A stretch of 15,831 bases of DNA, taken from positions 1 through 15,831 of the forward strand of contig JABMQR010000102.1 of the NCBI GenBank assembly GCA_013202335.1, written 5' to 3'. Of this stretch, positions 5,428 to 13,080 are shown piece by piece. How positions within the stretch are numbered: position 1 is the first letter of the stretch; every line of letters begins with the position of its first letter. Both the position numbers and the translations under genes were made by a program. This DNA is from Bacteroidota bacterium (GTDB lineage Bacteria; Spirochaetota; Spirochaetia; JABMQR01). Below the pieces are notes generated by a model, which was given only the letters and a program-made list of their open reading frames with translations, was not told where the DNA came from and did not search any database.

Positions 5428-8174
5428 TAATGCAAATCTCCCCAGCTGTCTCCAGTCTCCAAACTCACACTAAGAGGGACATTTAGAGACACAGCCCCTT
5501 CCATTTCGGTCCTGACAAGCTCGCGCATCTCATCGATTTCATACTCAGGAACCTCAAAGATTAACTCATCGTGCACCTGCAGAACCATCCGCGAAACCAA
5601 ATTCCTTCGATCCATTTGCTCCTGAATACTGATCATTGCAAGCTTCAGAATATCAGCTGCAGTTCCCTGAATTGGTGTATTTACGGCAATACGCTCTGCT
5701 CCGGACCGCTCATTCCTATTTCTACTGGCAATCCCGGGGATTACCCGCTCATGCCCAAGAAGAGTCATTACTTTACCGGTTTTTTCCGCATTTTCAACTG
5801 TCGTATCAATAAATTTTCGAACACCGGAATACCTCTGAAAATATGCTTCAATAAAAACTGCAGCATCTGAACGTGGAATGCCCAATTCCTGAGACAACCT
5901 GAATGCCGACATCCCATACATAACCCCAAAATTTATTGTTTTTGCAATCCTGCGCTGTTCAGCAGTAACGGACTCTGTATCAACACCAAAGATCAAGGCT
6001 CCGGTATACTTATGTACATCACTACCTGTAACAAAGGCCTCTTTTAATCCGGGATCATCAGCAAAATGCGCCAGAACCACCAGCTCGATTTGAGAATAGT
6101 CTGCTGATAAAAATGTGAATCCTTCAGTAGGAACAAAAGCAGAACGAATCCTTCTTCCATCCTCGCTGCGAATAGGAATATTTTGGAGGTTCGGGTTCTT
6201 GCTGGAGAGCCGCCCTGTTGCAGTACCAGTCTGAAGAAGAGTAGTATGCAGTCTGCCAGTATCAGGATTTATTAGCACAGGCAAAGCTTCTACATAGGTG
6301 TTTCTGAGTTTCTCGAGGCTTCGATGCTGAAGAATCAACCCGGGAATAATATCCACCCTGGCAAGTTCTTCAAGCACAGCAACGTTTGTTGAGAAACCGG
6401 TTTTCGTTTTTTTTATGGTGCGCAATCCACGTTCAGTAAAGAGAACTTCCTGGAGCTGTTTCGTAGAGTTTAAATTAAATTCATGCCCACACTCAGTAAA
6501 AATTTCCTCTTTTATCACTTCCAGACGCTCTTTCAATTCTATTTCGTAGGTTTTTAACTGTTCAGGAAGTATCCGCATTCCCCGCAGTTCCATATCTGCA
6601 AGTATTTTGAGGATCGGCATTTCAACATGATACATCACATTTTCCATTCCGCGCTTTTTTATGAGGCTGCTGAGCATGAGGTAAAGACGGTATGTCACAT
6701 CAGCATCCTCAGCCGCATATTCTGAAGCTTTCGCAAGCTCAATATCTGGAAAAAGAAACCCTTTGGGAACAACATCACTATATTTTATGGTTGTGTAGTT
6801 TAAATAGGTTTCTGCAAGCCGGTCCATATTGAAGGCAGCTGCCGTTGAATTAAGCAGCCATGCCGCAATCATGGTATCAAAGTATATTGCAGACTGATTT
6901 ATCCCCCATCTTTTCAACACTTTATAATCATACTTATAATTCTGCCCGATGATTTTCATATCCGGGTTTTCAAGAAGCTGTTTTAGCTCTGTTCTGACCT
7001 CAGTTTCAGGCAGTTCCTCCGTCCCTCCTGCCCGCAAAGGAATATAAAAACCTTTGCAGAGTTCCCAAGATATTGAGAAACCTACAGGGGTTGCCTGCAT
7101 GTCATTGATGCTATCCGTTTCAATATCAAATGCAGCCTCACCTTTTTCAAGAGCCTGTTCGATGATTTTCTGAAGTTGAGTAATTGATTTAACTGTTTTA
7201 TAGGACCCTTTTCCGGAAAGTTTACCCAAAAACTTCTCCTCTTCAGCATCAACACTACTTTTTTCTGCCAGGTTTCCTTTACGGGCAGAACGTATTGCCT
7301 CCACCCCTCCGCCGGCAGCTGCAACAAGGCTTGAAGATTGAATCTCCTGAAAAACCGGTACAGCACCTGTCCAATCAACATCTGATACTGCCAGATCTTT
7401 TATGCTAATAGTTTCGCAATCAGCATCTTTCTGGAGAACGATCAGTTCTCTGCTAAGATATGCATTATCTCTGTTTTCACTGAGTTTTTTGGATGCTCCA
7501 GCGGGAATATCATTAAGATGATCGTAAATAGTATCGAGATCTCCATATTCCGCGAGCAGTTTAACAGCACCTTTGGGACCAATCCCTTTAACACCAGGGA
7601 TATTGTCCGAGGCATCCCCTATCAGAGATAAGTAGTCGACGACCTGATCTGGACGAACGCCTAGATGATCATACACGGTTTGTGCATCGAATCGAATATA
7701 TTCGCCTTTAACCGGGCGAAGCATAAAAACAGAATCCCCAATGAGCTGCATTAAATCCTTATCGCCGGTAAGAATCAGGCACTCCATCCCATCCATCCTG
7801 CAGTTGTGGGCAAGTGTCGCAATCAGGTCATCGGCCTCAAGCCCATTTTGGCGCAAACAGCTGACTCCGGCACCATTAAGAGCTTTCTCAACCAGAGGGA
7901 TCTGGCTCCGAAGATCATCAGGAGTCTTGTCTCGAGTGGCCTTGTATTCAGGATACATCTTATGTCTGAATGTGGGAGTTTTCGAATCCATAGCAACAGC
8001 AATGTATTCAGGTTTATACTCTTTAAGAAGCGCAAACAGGGTTCGGAAAAAACCAAACACCACGGATACGTTACGTCCCGAGGAATCTCTGATCGGCCTG
8101 TTGATAAATGCAAAATATGACCGGTATATCAAAGCATACCCATCTACCACCAGGAATTGTTTTTTTGGATTCAT
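5427..8174 (-). CDS. polA: DNA polymerase I
   Basis: A 915-residue, three-domain repair and Okazaki-fragment-processing polymerase. Residues about 5-290 are the 5'-nuclease (DGYALIYRSYFAF, AMDSKTPTFR, LEADDLIA, TGDKD, GDASDNIPGVKGIGPKGA). Residues about 330-505 are the 3'-5' exonuclease with all catalytic residues present: Asp350 and Glu352 in FDIETDS, Asp416 in GQNYKYD, and Tyr486/Asp490 in YAAED. Residues about 520-915 are the polymerase: motif A with Asp692 (ADYSQIELVVLAH), motif B (RRIAKTINFGVMYG) and motif C (VHDELIFE, Asp869). Proofreading is therefore probably intact, unlike in several bacterial PolI lineages. The ATG has GGAG five bases upstream and overlaps the upstream hydrolase stop as ATGA. 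The stop overlaps the coaE start. A copy of the dispersed word encodes GGTEE at residues 383-387, in a loop of the exonuclease domain. Confidence 0.97.
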   Translation of the reverse strand: MNPKKQFLVVDGYALIYRSYFAFINRPIRDSSGRNVSVVFGFFRTLFALLKEYKPEYIAVAMDSKTPTFRHKMYPEYKATRDKTPDDLRSQIPLVEKALNGAGVSCLRQNGLEADDLIATLAHNCRMDGMECLILTGDKDLMQLIGDSVFMLRPVKGEYIRFDAQTVYDHLGVRPDQVVDYLSLIGDASDNIPGVKGIGPKGAVKLLAEYGDLDTIYDHLNDIPAGASKKLSENRDNAYLSRELIVLQKDADCETISIKDLAVSDVDWTGAVPVFQEIQSSSLVAAAGGGVEAIRSARKGNLAEKSSVDAEEEKFLGKLSGKGSYKTVKSITQLQKIIEQALEKGEAAFDIETDSINDMQATPVGFSISWELCKGFYIPLRAGGTEELPETEVRTELKQLLENPDMKIIGQNYKYDYKVLKRWGINQSAIYFDTMIAAWLLNSTAAAFNMDRLAETYLNYTTIKYSDVVPKGFLFPDIELAKASEYAAEDADVTYRLYLMLSSLIKKRGMENVMYHVEMPILKILADMELRGMRILPEQLKTYEIELKERLEVIKEEIFTECGHEFNLNSTKQLQEVLFTERGLRTIKKTKTGFSTNVAVLEELARVDIIPGLILQHRSLEKLRNTYVEALPVLINPDTGRLHTTLLQTGTATGRLSSKNPNLQNIPIRSEDGRRIRSAFVPTEGFTFLSADYSQIELVVLAHFADDPGLKEAFVTGSDVHKYTGALIFGVDTESVTAEQRRIAKTINFGVMYGMSAFRLSQELGIPRSDAAVFIEAYFQRYSGVRKFIDTTVENAEKTGKVMTLLGHERVIPGIASRNRNERSGAERIAVNTPIQGTAADILKLAMISIQEQMDRRNLVSRMVLQVHDELIFEVPEYEIDEMRELVRTEMEGAVSLNVPLSVSLETGDSWGDLH
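7015..7027 (+). repeat. CCTCCGTCCC word, copy 6
   Basis: TCCTCCGTCCCTC inside polA. The coding strand reads GGG-ACG-GAG-GAA (Gly-Thr-Glu-Glu), a different codon phase from the coaE copy. Confidence 0.85.
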
Positions 8175-8947
8175 ATACTCTCCGCTCCCTCAATTATCAG
8201 CCCATCATAAGCCGGACAGACTCCATCAGGCAGTTCCTTTTCAATAACAGCATGATCAACATCATGGCAAAAATGGGTGAGATATGTTTTTTCGGGGTTG
8301 ATTTTTTTGGACACAGCCAAAGCTTGTTCAATTGAGAAATGGGTAGGATGAGGTCGATATCTCAAAGCACCAATAATTAATGTCCCAACACCTTTCAGTA
8401 ATGCATAACTCTCTTCCGGTATCCTGCTGCAGTCAGTGAGGTAGGCCATACTGCCAATCCGGTACCCTAAAATAGTTTTACAGCCATGATAAATCGGAAT
8501 AGGGATAATCTCCAGAGAGCCTATCTTCACACCCTTAGAATCAGCAATTCGCATATCCAGAGATGGAATTCCACCGCCAGGAACCTGCTTTAAAAAGATG
8601 TAGGAAAATCTTTCCCTGATTTCATCAACAACTTCCTGGGATGCATAAAACGGCATCGGTTTTTCACGGGTAAATACTCTCAAATCATCAATCCCATTGA
8701 GGTGGTCTGCATGATCATGGGTCTGAAGCACAGCATCCAGCCGGGTAATATTTTCCCGAATTAACTGAGTCCTGAGATCCGGACCTGTATCAATAACTAC
8801 CTGTATATTTCCATCAGTTATCAGTACTGATGAACGGGTTCGTGTATTGTGAGGATTCCGGGATTTACAAATTTTGCAGCCGCATGCTATTACCGGAATT
8901 CCATACGATGTGCCTGTTCCAAGGAATGTAAGTTTTATCGGACTCAG
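8171..8947 (-). CDS. MBL-fold metallo-hydrolase (PhnP-like phosphodiesterase), CTG start
   Basis: A 258-residue metallo-beta-lactamase-fold hydrolase of the PhnP-like cyclic-phosphate phosphodiesterase group. It has an N-terminal IKLTFLGTGTSYGIPV, a CGCKIC cluster (Cys22, 24, 27) that in PhnP binds a structural zinc, IDTGPDLR, the metal motif THDHADH (residues 76-82), His154, Asp172 in YLTDCS, and LTHFCHD near residue 225. No ATG, GTG or TTG occurs at the family's N-terminus. The first such codon, GTG at 8731, would remove 72 residues including the whole first strand and the Cys cluster. The best start is CTG at 8947, which overlaps the upstream stop as CTGA with AAGGA nine bases before it. 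ATA four codons... nine bases further on (codon 4, before Lys-Leu-Thr-Phe) is the alternative. Its own stop overlaps the polA start (ATGA). Substrate unknown. Confidence 0.85.
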   Translation of the reverse strand: MSPIKLTFLGTGTSYGIPVIACGCKICKSRNPHNTRTRSSVLITDGNIQVVIDTGPDLRTQLIRENITRLDAVLQTHDHADHLNGIDDLRVFTREKPMPFYASQEVVDEIRERFSYIFLKQVPGGGIPSLDMRIADSKGVKIGSLEIIPIPIYHGCKTILGYRIGSMAYLTDCSRIPEESYALLKGVGTLIIGALRYRPHPTHFSIEQALAVSKKINPEKTYLTHFCHDVDHAVIEKELPDGVCPAYDGLIIEGAESI

Positions 8948-9438
8948 TTTACTGCATCCTTAATTGCTTTGCTAAGGTCTTTAAGTCCCTTTTCAAGGTT
9001 ATCTTTAATTAAAGTCATGGCATTAGAAAAATCAATCTTATTTAAGTTATCAACGATGCCGTTTTTAACTACATCAAGATTAATTGAGCCAAAATCAATT
9101 TTATCGGCAATAGAATTAACAAAAATACCAACAGCATCTTTCCCTTCAGCCCATGCAAGCTCAATGGACTCCTTCAAATCATCAGTATCAATTGCCGAAA
9201 GTGCGGTCTCAACCTCTTTTTTTGTCGCTCCTGCATCTTCCATTGCTCCTGAAATACTGCTTAAAACATCTTCTACAGCCGCGTCCATCTCAGTGTCAGA
9301 CCCTGATCGGGATTCCCAGCTTATTGAAAAATACTTTTCAGACTGTTCGGGGAAAAAGAAATAAACAACAGCAAATGCAACCCCTGCCAATACAATTAAT
9401 GTAAACAAAGATTTAAAGAAACTTCTGTTTTTTGCCAT
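8944..9438 (-). CDS. membrane-anchored protein of unknown function
   Basis: A 164-residue protein I do not recognise. It has a basic N-terminus (MAKNRSFFK), one transmembrane helix (about residues 9-29) and an Ala/Asp/Lys-rich remainder predicted to be helical and probably outside the membrane. There are no cysteines or catalytic motifs. The ATG at 9438 is chosen because GAGGTG precedes it by 4 nt and because it directly fronts the anchor; an ATG at 9450 and a TTG at 9456 are in frame but lack a Shine-Dalgarno. Its TGA overlaps the inferred CTG start of the MBL hydrolase, and it is the first gene of the hydrolase-polA-coaE-SPOR group, just behind a promoter-like site. Confidence 0.75.
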   Translation of the reverse strand: MAKNRSFFKSLFTLIVLAGVAFAVVYFFFPEQSEKYFSISWESRSGSDTEMDAAVEDVLSSISGAMEDAGATKKEVETALSAIDTDDLKESIELAWAEGKDAVGIFVNSIADKIDFGSINLDVVKNGIVDNLNKIDFSNAMTLIKDNLEKGLKDLSKAIKDAVN

Positions 9439-9455
9439 ATCACACCTCATGTTCA

Positions 9456-9484
9456 AGCATACATTGAATTAGTGCTAATTACAA
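9456..9484 (-). promoter_or_regulatory. possible sigma70 promoter with palindrome in the spacer
   Basis: On the minus strand TTGTAA (9484-9479) and TATGCT (9461-9456) are separated by exactly 17 bp. Each matches four of six consensus bases. The spacer and -35 overlap an inverted repeat AATTAG-TG-CTAATT (9467-9480) that could be an operator. The site fits a promoter for the hypothetical-MBL-polA-coaE-SPOR group inside the gap after ptb. Confidence 0.4.
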
Positions 9485-9499
9485 TCAGAAGTACTATAT

Positions 9500-10462
9500 T
9501 CAGACTGTTTCAACCATCCCTGCAGAAACTGCAAGAGCCATATAAAGTGAAAGAAATCGGGTAGTGTTATTGTCAGATCGGGAGGTTAGCACAACAGGAA
9601 CACGTAAGCCTGCAATAATCCCCGCAGTTAGGCTTCCCTGCTGGACTGAAAACGATTTGTAAAGGACGTTACCAGCATCAAGATTCGGCATTAACAGAAT
9701 ATCGGGATCCCCCGGAACTTTCCCTGCTAAACTTTTCACTTTTGCAGCTTCGCTTGAGAAAGCTACATCAAGAGCCATAGGACCTTCGATTACAGCATCA
9801 CCAAAAAAACGTGTAGAGTTCTGGCACTGCACCAACTTTTCAGCATCAACTGTTGAGATGATTTTGGGATTCACTGTCTCTACGGGGCAGATACAGGCTA
9901 CAGAGGGACGGAGGATTCCGAGGGCACGAGCGACCTGGACGGCATTAAAAAGTATTTTCTTTTTCTTTTCAAAGTCCTGTCTGGTATTAATAGCTCCATC
10001 CGTCAGCAGGAAGGGTTTTTTATATCCTGTAAGCTTAAAAAGAGCTGTGTGGCTGATCAAACCACCTTTTGGTACTAATCCCTTTGTTTTATCAAGAAAT
10101 GCGCTGGTAAAGACAGAGGTGTGTACTCCGCCCTTCATCAGGACATGTGCCGACCCGTCTGCGGCGGCTAAGACAGCCTTTTCTGCCGCTTCTTTAGGAC
10201 CGCTGCAGTTAACAGTCTCAAAATCACGAATATCAATATTGCCCAAATTAGCAATTTTCCTGATATTTTCTGTATCACCAAAAAGCAAAAAATCTGCAAT
10301 TCCTGCATCAAATGCCTGCTTAATGCTTTGAAGGGTTGCCAAATGGTCTGCTGCAGCTACTGCTACCGTCACTTTACTGTTTTGCACTGGTTGGTAGCCG
10401 GTGTCCGGGAAAAGGGTTTGAATCAAGTCGGTAAATTCACTTTTAACTGCATCAATCATCAT
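9500..10462 (-). CDS. ptb: phosphate butyryltransferase
   Basis: A 320-residue cytoplasmic acyltransferase that converts (iso)butyryl-CoA or a branched acyl-CoA plus phosphate to acyl-phosphate plus CoA. It belongs to the PTA/PTB family: VLMKGGVHTSVF, SHTALFKLTGYKKPFLLTDGAI, GPMALDVAFSSEAAKVKS, GDPDILLMPNLDAGNVLYKS and a C-terminal PVVLTSRSDN. Length fits Ptb (about 300 aa), and the partner buk gene directly upstream supports Ptb over a Pta. The start is ambiguous. The frame runs up to a TTG at 10480, but ATG at 10462 or 10459, with AGGAG/CCAGGA just before, is likelier; both overlap the end of buk by 8-11 nt. One copy of the dispersed word encodes Leu-Arg-Pro-Ser ahead of the conserved Val-Ala strand. 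Confidence 0.92.
   Translation of the reverse strand: MMIDAVKSEFTDLIQTLFPDTGYQPVQNSKVTVAVAAADHLATLQSIKQAFDAGIADFLLFGDTENIRKIANLGNIDIRDFETVNCSGPKEAAEKAVLAAADGSAHVLMKGGVHTSVFTSAFLDKTKGLVPKGGLISHTALFKLTGYKKPFLLTDGAINTRQDFEKKKKILFNAVQVARALGILRPSVACICPVETVNPKIISTVDAEKLVQCQNSTRFFGDAVIEGPMALDVAFSSEAAKVKSLAGKVPGDPDILLMPNLDAGNVLYKSFSVQQGSLTAGIIAGLRVPVVLTSRSDNNTTRFLSLYMALAVSAGMVETV
9902..9915 (-). repeat. CCTCCGTCCC word, copy 7
   Basis: Plus strand AGAGGGACGGAGGA, so the word runs on the minus strand, in the sense direction of ptb, as CTC-CGT-CCC-TCT (Leu-Arg-Pro-Ser). It is the same codon phase as copy 2. Confidence 0.85.
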
Positions 10463-11534
10463 TATCCTGGTACTCCTCAACTTCTCTCGTGCCGTTTATG
10501 GCTGCAAGTGCATTCTCTGCCAGGGCATACATTTCTCGTTCTCCGGGTATTTCAATAATAGGAGCTATAAAAGAGATACGTTCTTTTAGAAGTTCCATCG
10601 TCGTTTCTGATTGCGCTATACCACCGGTCAACACAACAGCATCCACTTTCCCGCCAAAAACCGCTGCCATAGCACCTATTTCCTTGGCAGTTTGATACAC
10701 CATTGCTTTGTGATAAAGATCTGCTTCAATATCACCGGCAGCTGCCCTTCTTACAATTCTCCGGACATCATGGGTTCCACAATATGCATAAAGTCCGCCT
10801 TTCCCGCAAATACGTTTATGCATCTCTTCGGGTTTAAAGGTTCCGGATAATGCCAGCGTTACCAGATCCGATGCAGGCAGCCCGCCGGAGCGTTCCGGAG
10901 AAAAGGGGCCATCGCCATTCAGGGCATTGTTAACATCAATTACCCGCCCATTCAGATGCGCACCAACTGATATTCCACCGCCCATATGTGCAACTATAAA
11001 ACTCGATTTCTCATAAGGTATTCCGAGTTGAGCAGCGGCGGCCTCAGCAGCACTTTTTTGATTTAATGCATGAAAGATGCTCCGTCTTTTAATTTCAGGG
11101 ATTCCTGAAACCCGTGCTATATCACTTAGCTCATCGACCACTATCGGGTTTGCAATATAAGAGGGAGCTCCGACCTGTTCACTGATTCGGCACACCAGAA
11201 GAGCACCCAGATTGCTGGCATGCTCACCGTACTCTGCTCCGCGTAAAATTCGTATCATATCGGGAGTCACCAGATAGATTCCGCTCATAACAGGCTTCAG
11301 CATCCCTCCGCGCCCGATAAATGCGTCGATTATTGAAATATCAATTTCATTCTCTTCAAGAAACTTCATAACAAATGTGTATCTGAAAGCTTCCTGGTCA
11401 ATAACATATTGAAACACAGAGAGGTCCTGTGATGAGTGATGATAGGTAACTTTTATTTTTTCATCAAGGTTGTGAAACAAGGAGATTTTAGTTGATGTTG
11501 ATCCGGGATTTATTACAAGGATTTTGTATATCAT
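10452..11534 (-). CDS. buk: butyrate kinase (branched-chain acid kinase)
   Basis: A 360-residue acetate/butyrate-kinase-family enzyme transferring phosphate from (iso)butyryl-phosphate or branched acyl-phosphate to ADP. Visible features are the N-terminal VINPGSTSTKISLF phosphate motif, HMGGGISVGAHLNGRVIDV (near residue 184), ALNGDGPFSPERSGGLP, and the nucleotide-binding VVLTGGIA near the C-terminus. Length and the GDGPFSPERSG motif favour Buk over acetate kinase. The ATG at 11534 is chosen over a TTG at 11549 because it begins the family N-terminus and has GGGGGA upstream. The reading frame overlaps ptb at its 3' end. With the VOR genes upstream the physiological substrates are probably isobutyryl-, 2-methylbutyryl- and isovaleryl-phosphate. 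This is inferred from context. Confidence 0.94.
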   Translation of the reverse strand: MIYKILVINPGSTSTKISLFHNLDEKIKVTYHHSSQDLSVFQYVIDQEAFRYTFVMKFLEENEIDISIIDAFIGRGGMLKPVMSGIYLVTPDMIRILRGAEYGEHASNLGALLVCRISEQVGAPSYIANPIVVDELSDIARVSGIPEIKRRSIFHALNQKSAAEAAAAQLGIPYEKSSFIVAHMGGGISVGAHLNGRVIDVNNALNGDGPFSPERSGGLPASDLVTLALSGTFKPEEMHKRICGKGGLYAYCGTHDVRRIVRRAAAGDIEADLYHKAMVYQTAKEIGAMAAVFGGKVDAVVLTGGIAQSETTMELLKERISFIAPIIEIPGEREMYALAENALAAINGTREVEEYQDNDD

Positions 11535-11588
11535 AGTTATTTCCCCCAATTATTATCATAAGAGGCTCTTTCAAAATTAGTAATAATG

Positions 11589-11629
11589 AATCAACCTATG
11601 GTTGATTTTTATTAAATCATAGATTTAAT
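11589..11629 (-). promoter_or_regulatory. twin perfect hairpins between VOR genes and buk
   Basis: Two 19-bp palindromes of identical geometry, 8-bp arms and a 3-nt loop, sit 3 bp apart: ATTAAATC-ATA-GATTTAAT (11611-11629) and AATCAACC-TAT-GGTTGATT (11589-11607). The first spans the stop codon of the VOR fusion gene. In the transcribed (minus) direction neither is followed by a U-run, so they look more like an RNA processing or stability element, an attenuator or a tandem operator than a standard terminator. In the plus direction the AATCAACC hairpin is followed by a short T-run. Confidence 0.5.
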
Positions 11630-13080
11630 TTTAGATTTTTGAAATTGGTCTCATAATACTCCAAAGCTTTATCTACAATTCTCAGATTTGTAGCCACAAA
11701 CTCTTTTCGGCTTACACTTGTTGGGATAATTTTTTTCAACGTTTCAGGCGGCATAATCCCCTTATGACGAAGATACACAGTAAGCAGAATAACATTTGCC
11801 GCAGCAGTTAATCCCTCTTCTGCTGCGAGATCAGAAGCTGGTATATACAATACCGAGACATCGTCCCGATTAACTTTTCGTGTAACAATTGATGAGTTGA
11901 CTAATATCAGCCCGCCGGGAACTACATCGTCCTCAAAAGCATCCAGTGAAGGACCATTCATTGCGATAAGAACATTCGGGTCATCAATAACCGGTGATCC
12001 GATTTCATCATTGGAAAGAATAACACTTGCATATGCTTTTCCACCACGCATTTCCGGTCCGTAGGAAGGAAGCCATGAGGCATGAACACCTTCAGCTATT
12101 CCGCATTTTGCAAGCAGAGTTCCACAGGAAAGAACACCTTGTCCCCCAAAGCCTGCAATCTTGACCAGCTGATCCTCATCAAGTTGTAAAATTTCGAGAT
12201 TTGGGATGGGGGCATCACCGTTCAATAGTGAGATGAGTTCTGCCTCCTGCATAAATGGAATTTCTTCTGACGCAATTGCCTTGTGTGCCTCCAGGGTAGA
12301 ATCTATTGGATTCATGGTGCTGCAGGTGTCTCTGAAACAGGCTACCGGAAAAACGGGTTCTAAATTCTCTGCAAGCCACTTTCGAGACTCAACCGGTTCC
12401 ATTTTCCAGTTAACCGGACAGGGGGAGAGTATTTCAATGAAAGAGAAACCTTTACCCTCAACTTGGTATTTTAGCCCTTTTCGTACAGCTTTCCTGGTCT
12501 TTAGAACCCCTTTAGCTGAGGAAAGTGTTACCCGCTCAATATAAACAGGGGTCGAAATGGCATTAATTATTTCCGCCATCCCAATTGGCAGTCCATCCCT
12601 TCCGGCATCCCTTCCTGTGGGAGTTGTCAGGGTCTTCTGTCCCTGGAGAGTTGTGGGAGCCATCTGACCGCCGGTCATACCATAGATTGCGTTATTTACA
12701 AAAAATACCGTCATATTTTCACCGCGATTTGCGGCATGTATGATTTCCGAGGTACCAATTCCGGCAAGATCTCCATCACCCTGATAGGAGATTATTATCG
12801 CATCTTTGTGAACTCTGCGAACGCCCGTTGCCACAGCCGGAGCCCTTCCATGTGAGCACTGAATATTACCGGCATCAAAATAGTAATATGCAAATACAGA
12901 ACAGCCAACGGGTGAGTGAAAAATCACCCGGTCCTTTACGCCCAATTCATCTATAGCCTCAGCAATTAATTTGTGTATGGTTCCATGACCACATCCCGGA
13001 CAGTAATGTGTTGATGCCGTATTTTGTCCTTTTCTCTCAAAGGTTTCATAGAAGGCTGCTGGTTTTTCATGCTTAATCAT
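11617..13080 (-). CDS. 2-oxoisovalerate:ferredoxin oxidoreductase, fused beta and gamma subunits
   Basis: A 487-residue fusion. Residues about 1-255 are the thiamine-diphosphate-binding beta subunit: YCPGCGHG with Cys27 and Cys30, HGRAPAVATG, and the TPP/Mg motif from GDGDLAG (101-107) to VNNAIYGMTGGQ (128-139). A linker follows (about 256-305). Residues about 306-480 are the gamma subunit (AGFGGQGVLSCG, SWLPSYGPEMRGG). With the alpha subunit and ferredoxin it should oxidatively decarboxylate branched-chain 2-oxoacids to acyl-CoA, CO2 and reduced ferredoxin. Many VOR/KOR enzymes carry gamma as a separate protein. The frame is continuous and uninterrupted, so the fusion looks real. The ATG overlaps the alpha-subunit stop (ATGA), with GGGGG upstream. 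Substrate choice (branched-chain rather than 2-oxoglutarate) relies on the alpha subunit and on buk-ptb. Confidence 0.9.
   Translation of the reverse strand: MIKHEKPAAFYETFERKGQNTASTHYCPGCGHGTIHKLIAEAIDELGVKDRVIFHSPVGCSVFAYYYFDAGNIQCSHGRAPAVATGVRRVHKDAIIISYQGDGDLAGIGTSEIIHAANRGENMTVFFVNNAIYGMTGGQMAPTTLQGQKTLTTPTGRDAGRDGLPIGMAEIINAISTPVYIERVTLSSAKGVLKTRKAVRKGLKYQVEGKGFSFIEILSPCPVNWKMEPVESRKWLAENLEPVFPVACFRDTCSTMNPIDSTLEAHKAIASEEIPFMQEAELISLLNGDAPIPNLEILQLDEDQLVKIAGFGGQGVLSCGTLLAKCGIAEGVHASWLPSYGPEMRGGKAYASVILSNDEIGSPVIDDPNVLIAMNGPSLDAFEDDVVPGGLILVNSSIVTRKVNRDDVSVLYIPASDLAAEEGLTAAANVILLTVYLRHKGIMPPETLKKIIPTSVSRKEFVATNLRIVDKALEYYETNFKNLKLNL

Noticed and set aside
5571..8335. Several plus-strand open frames of 75-170 codons opposite polA and the MBL gene
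   Set aside because: Shadows of strongly conserved minus-strand genes, with overlapping frames and no domain signal.
9500..11534. Phosphotransacetylase and acetate kinase
   Set aside because: Lengths and motifs (GDGPFSPERSG in the kinase; GPMALD and LDAGN in the transferase) fit Buk and Ptb better, and the VOR context agrees.
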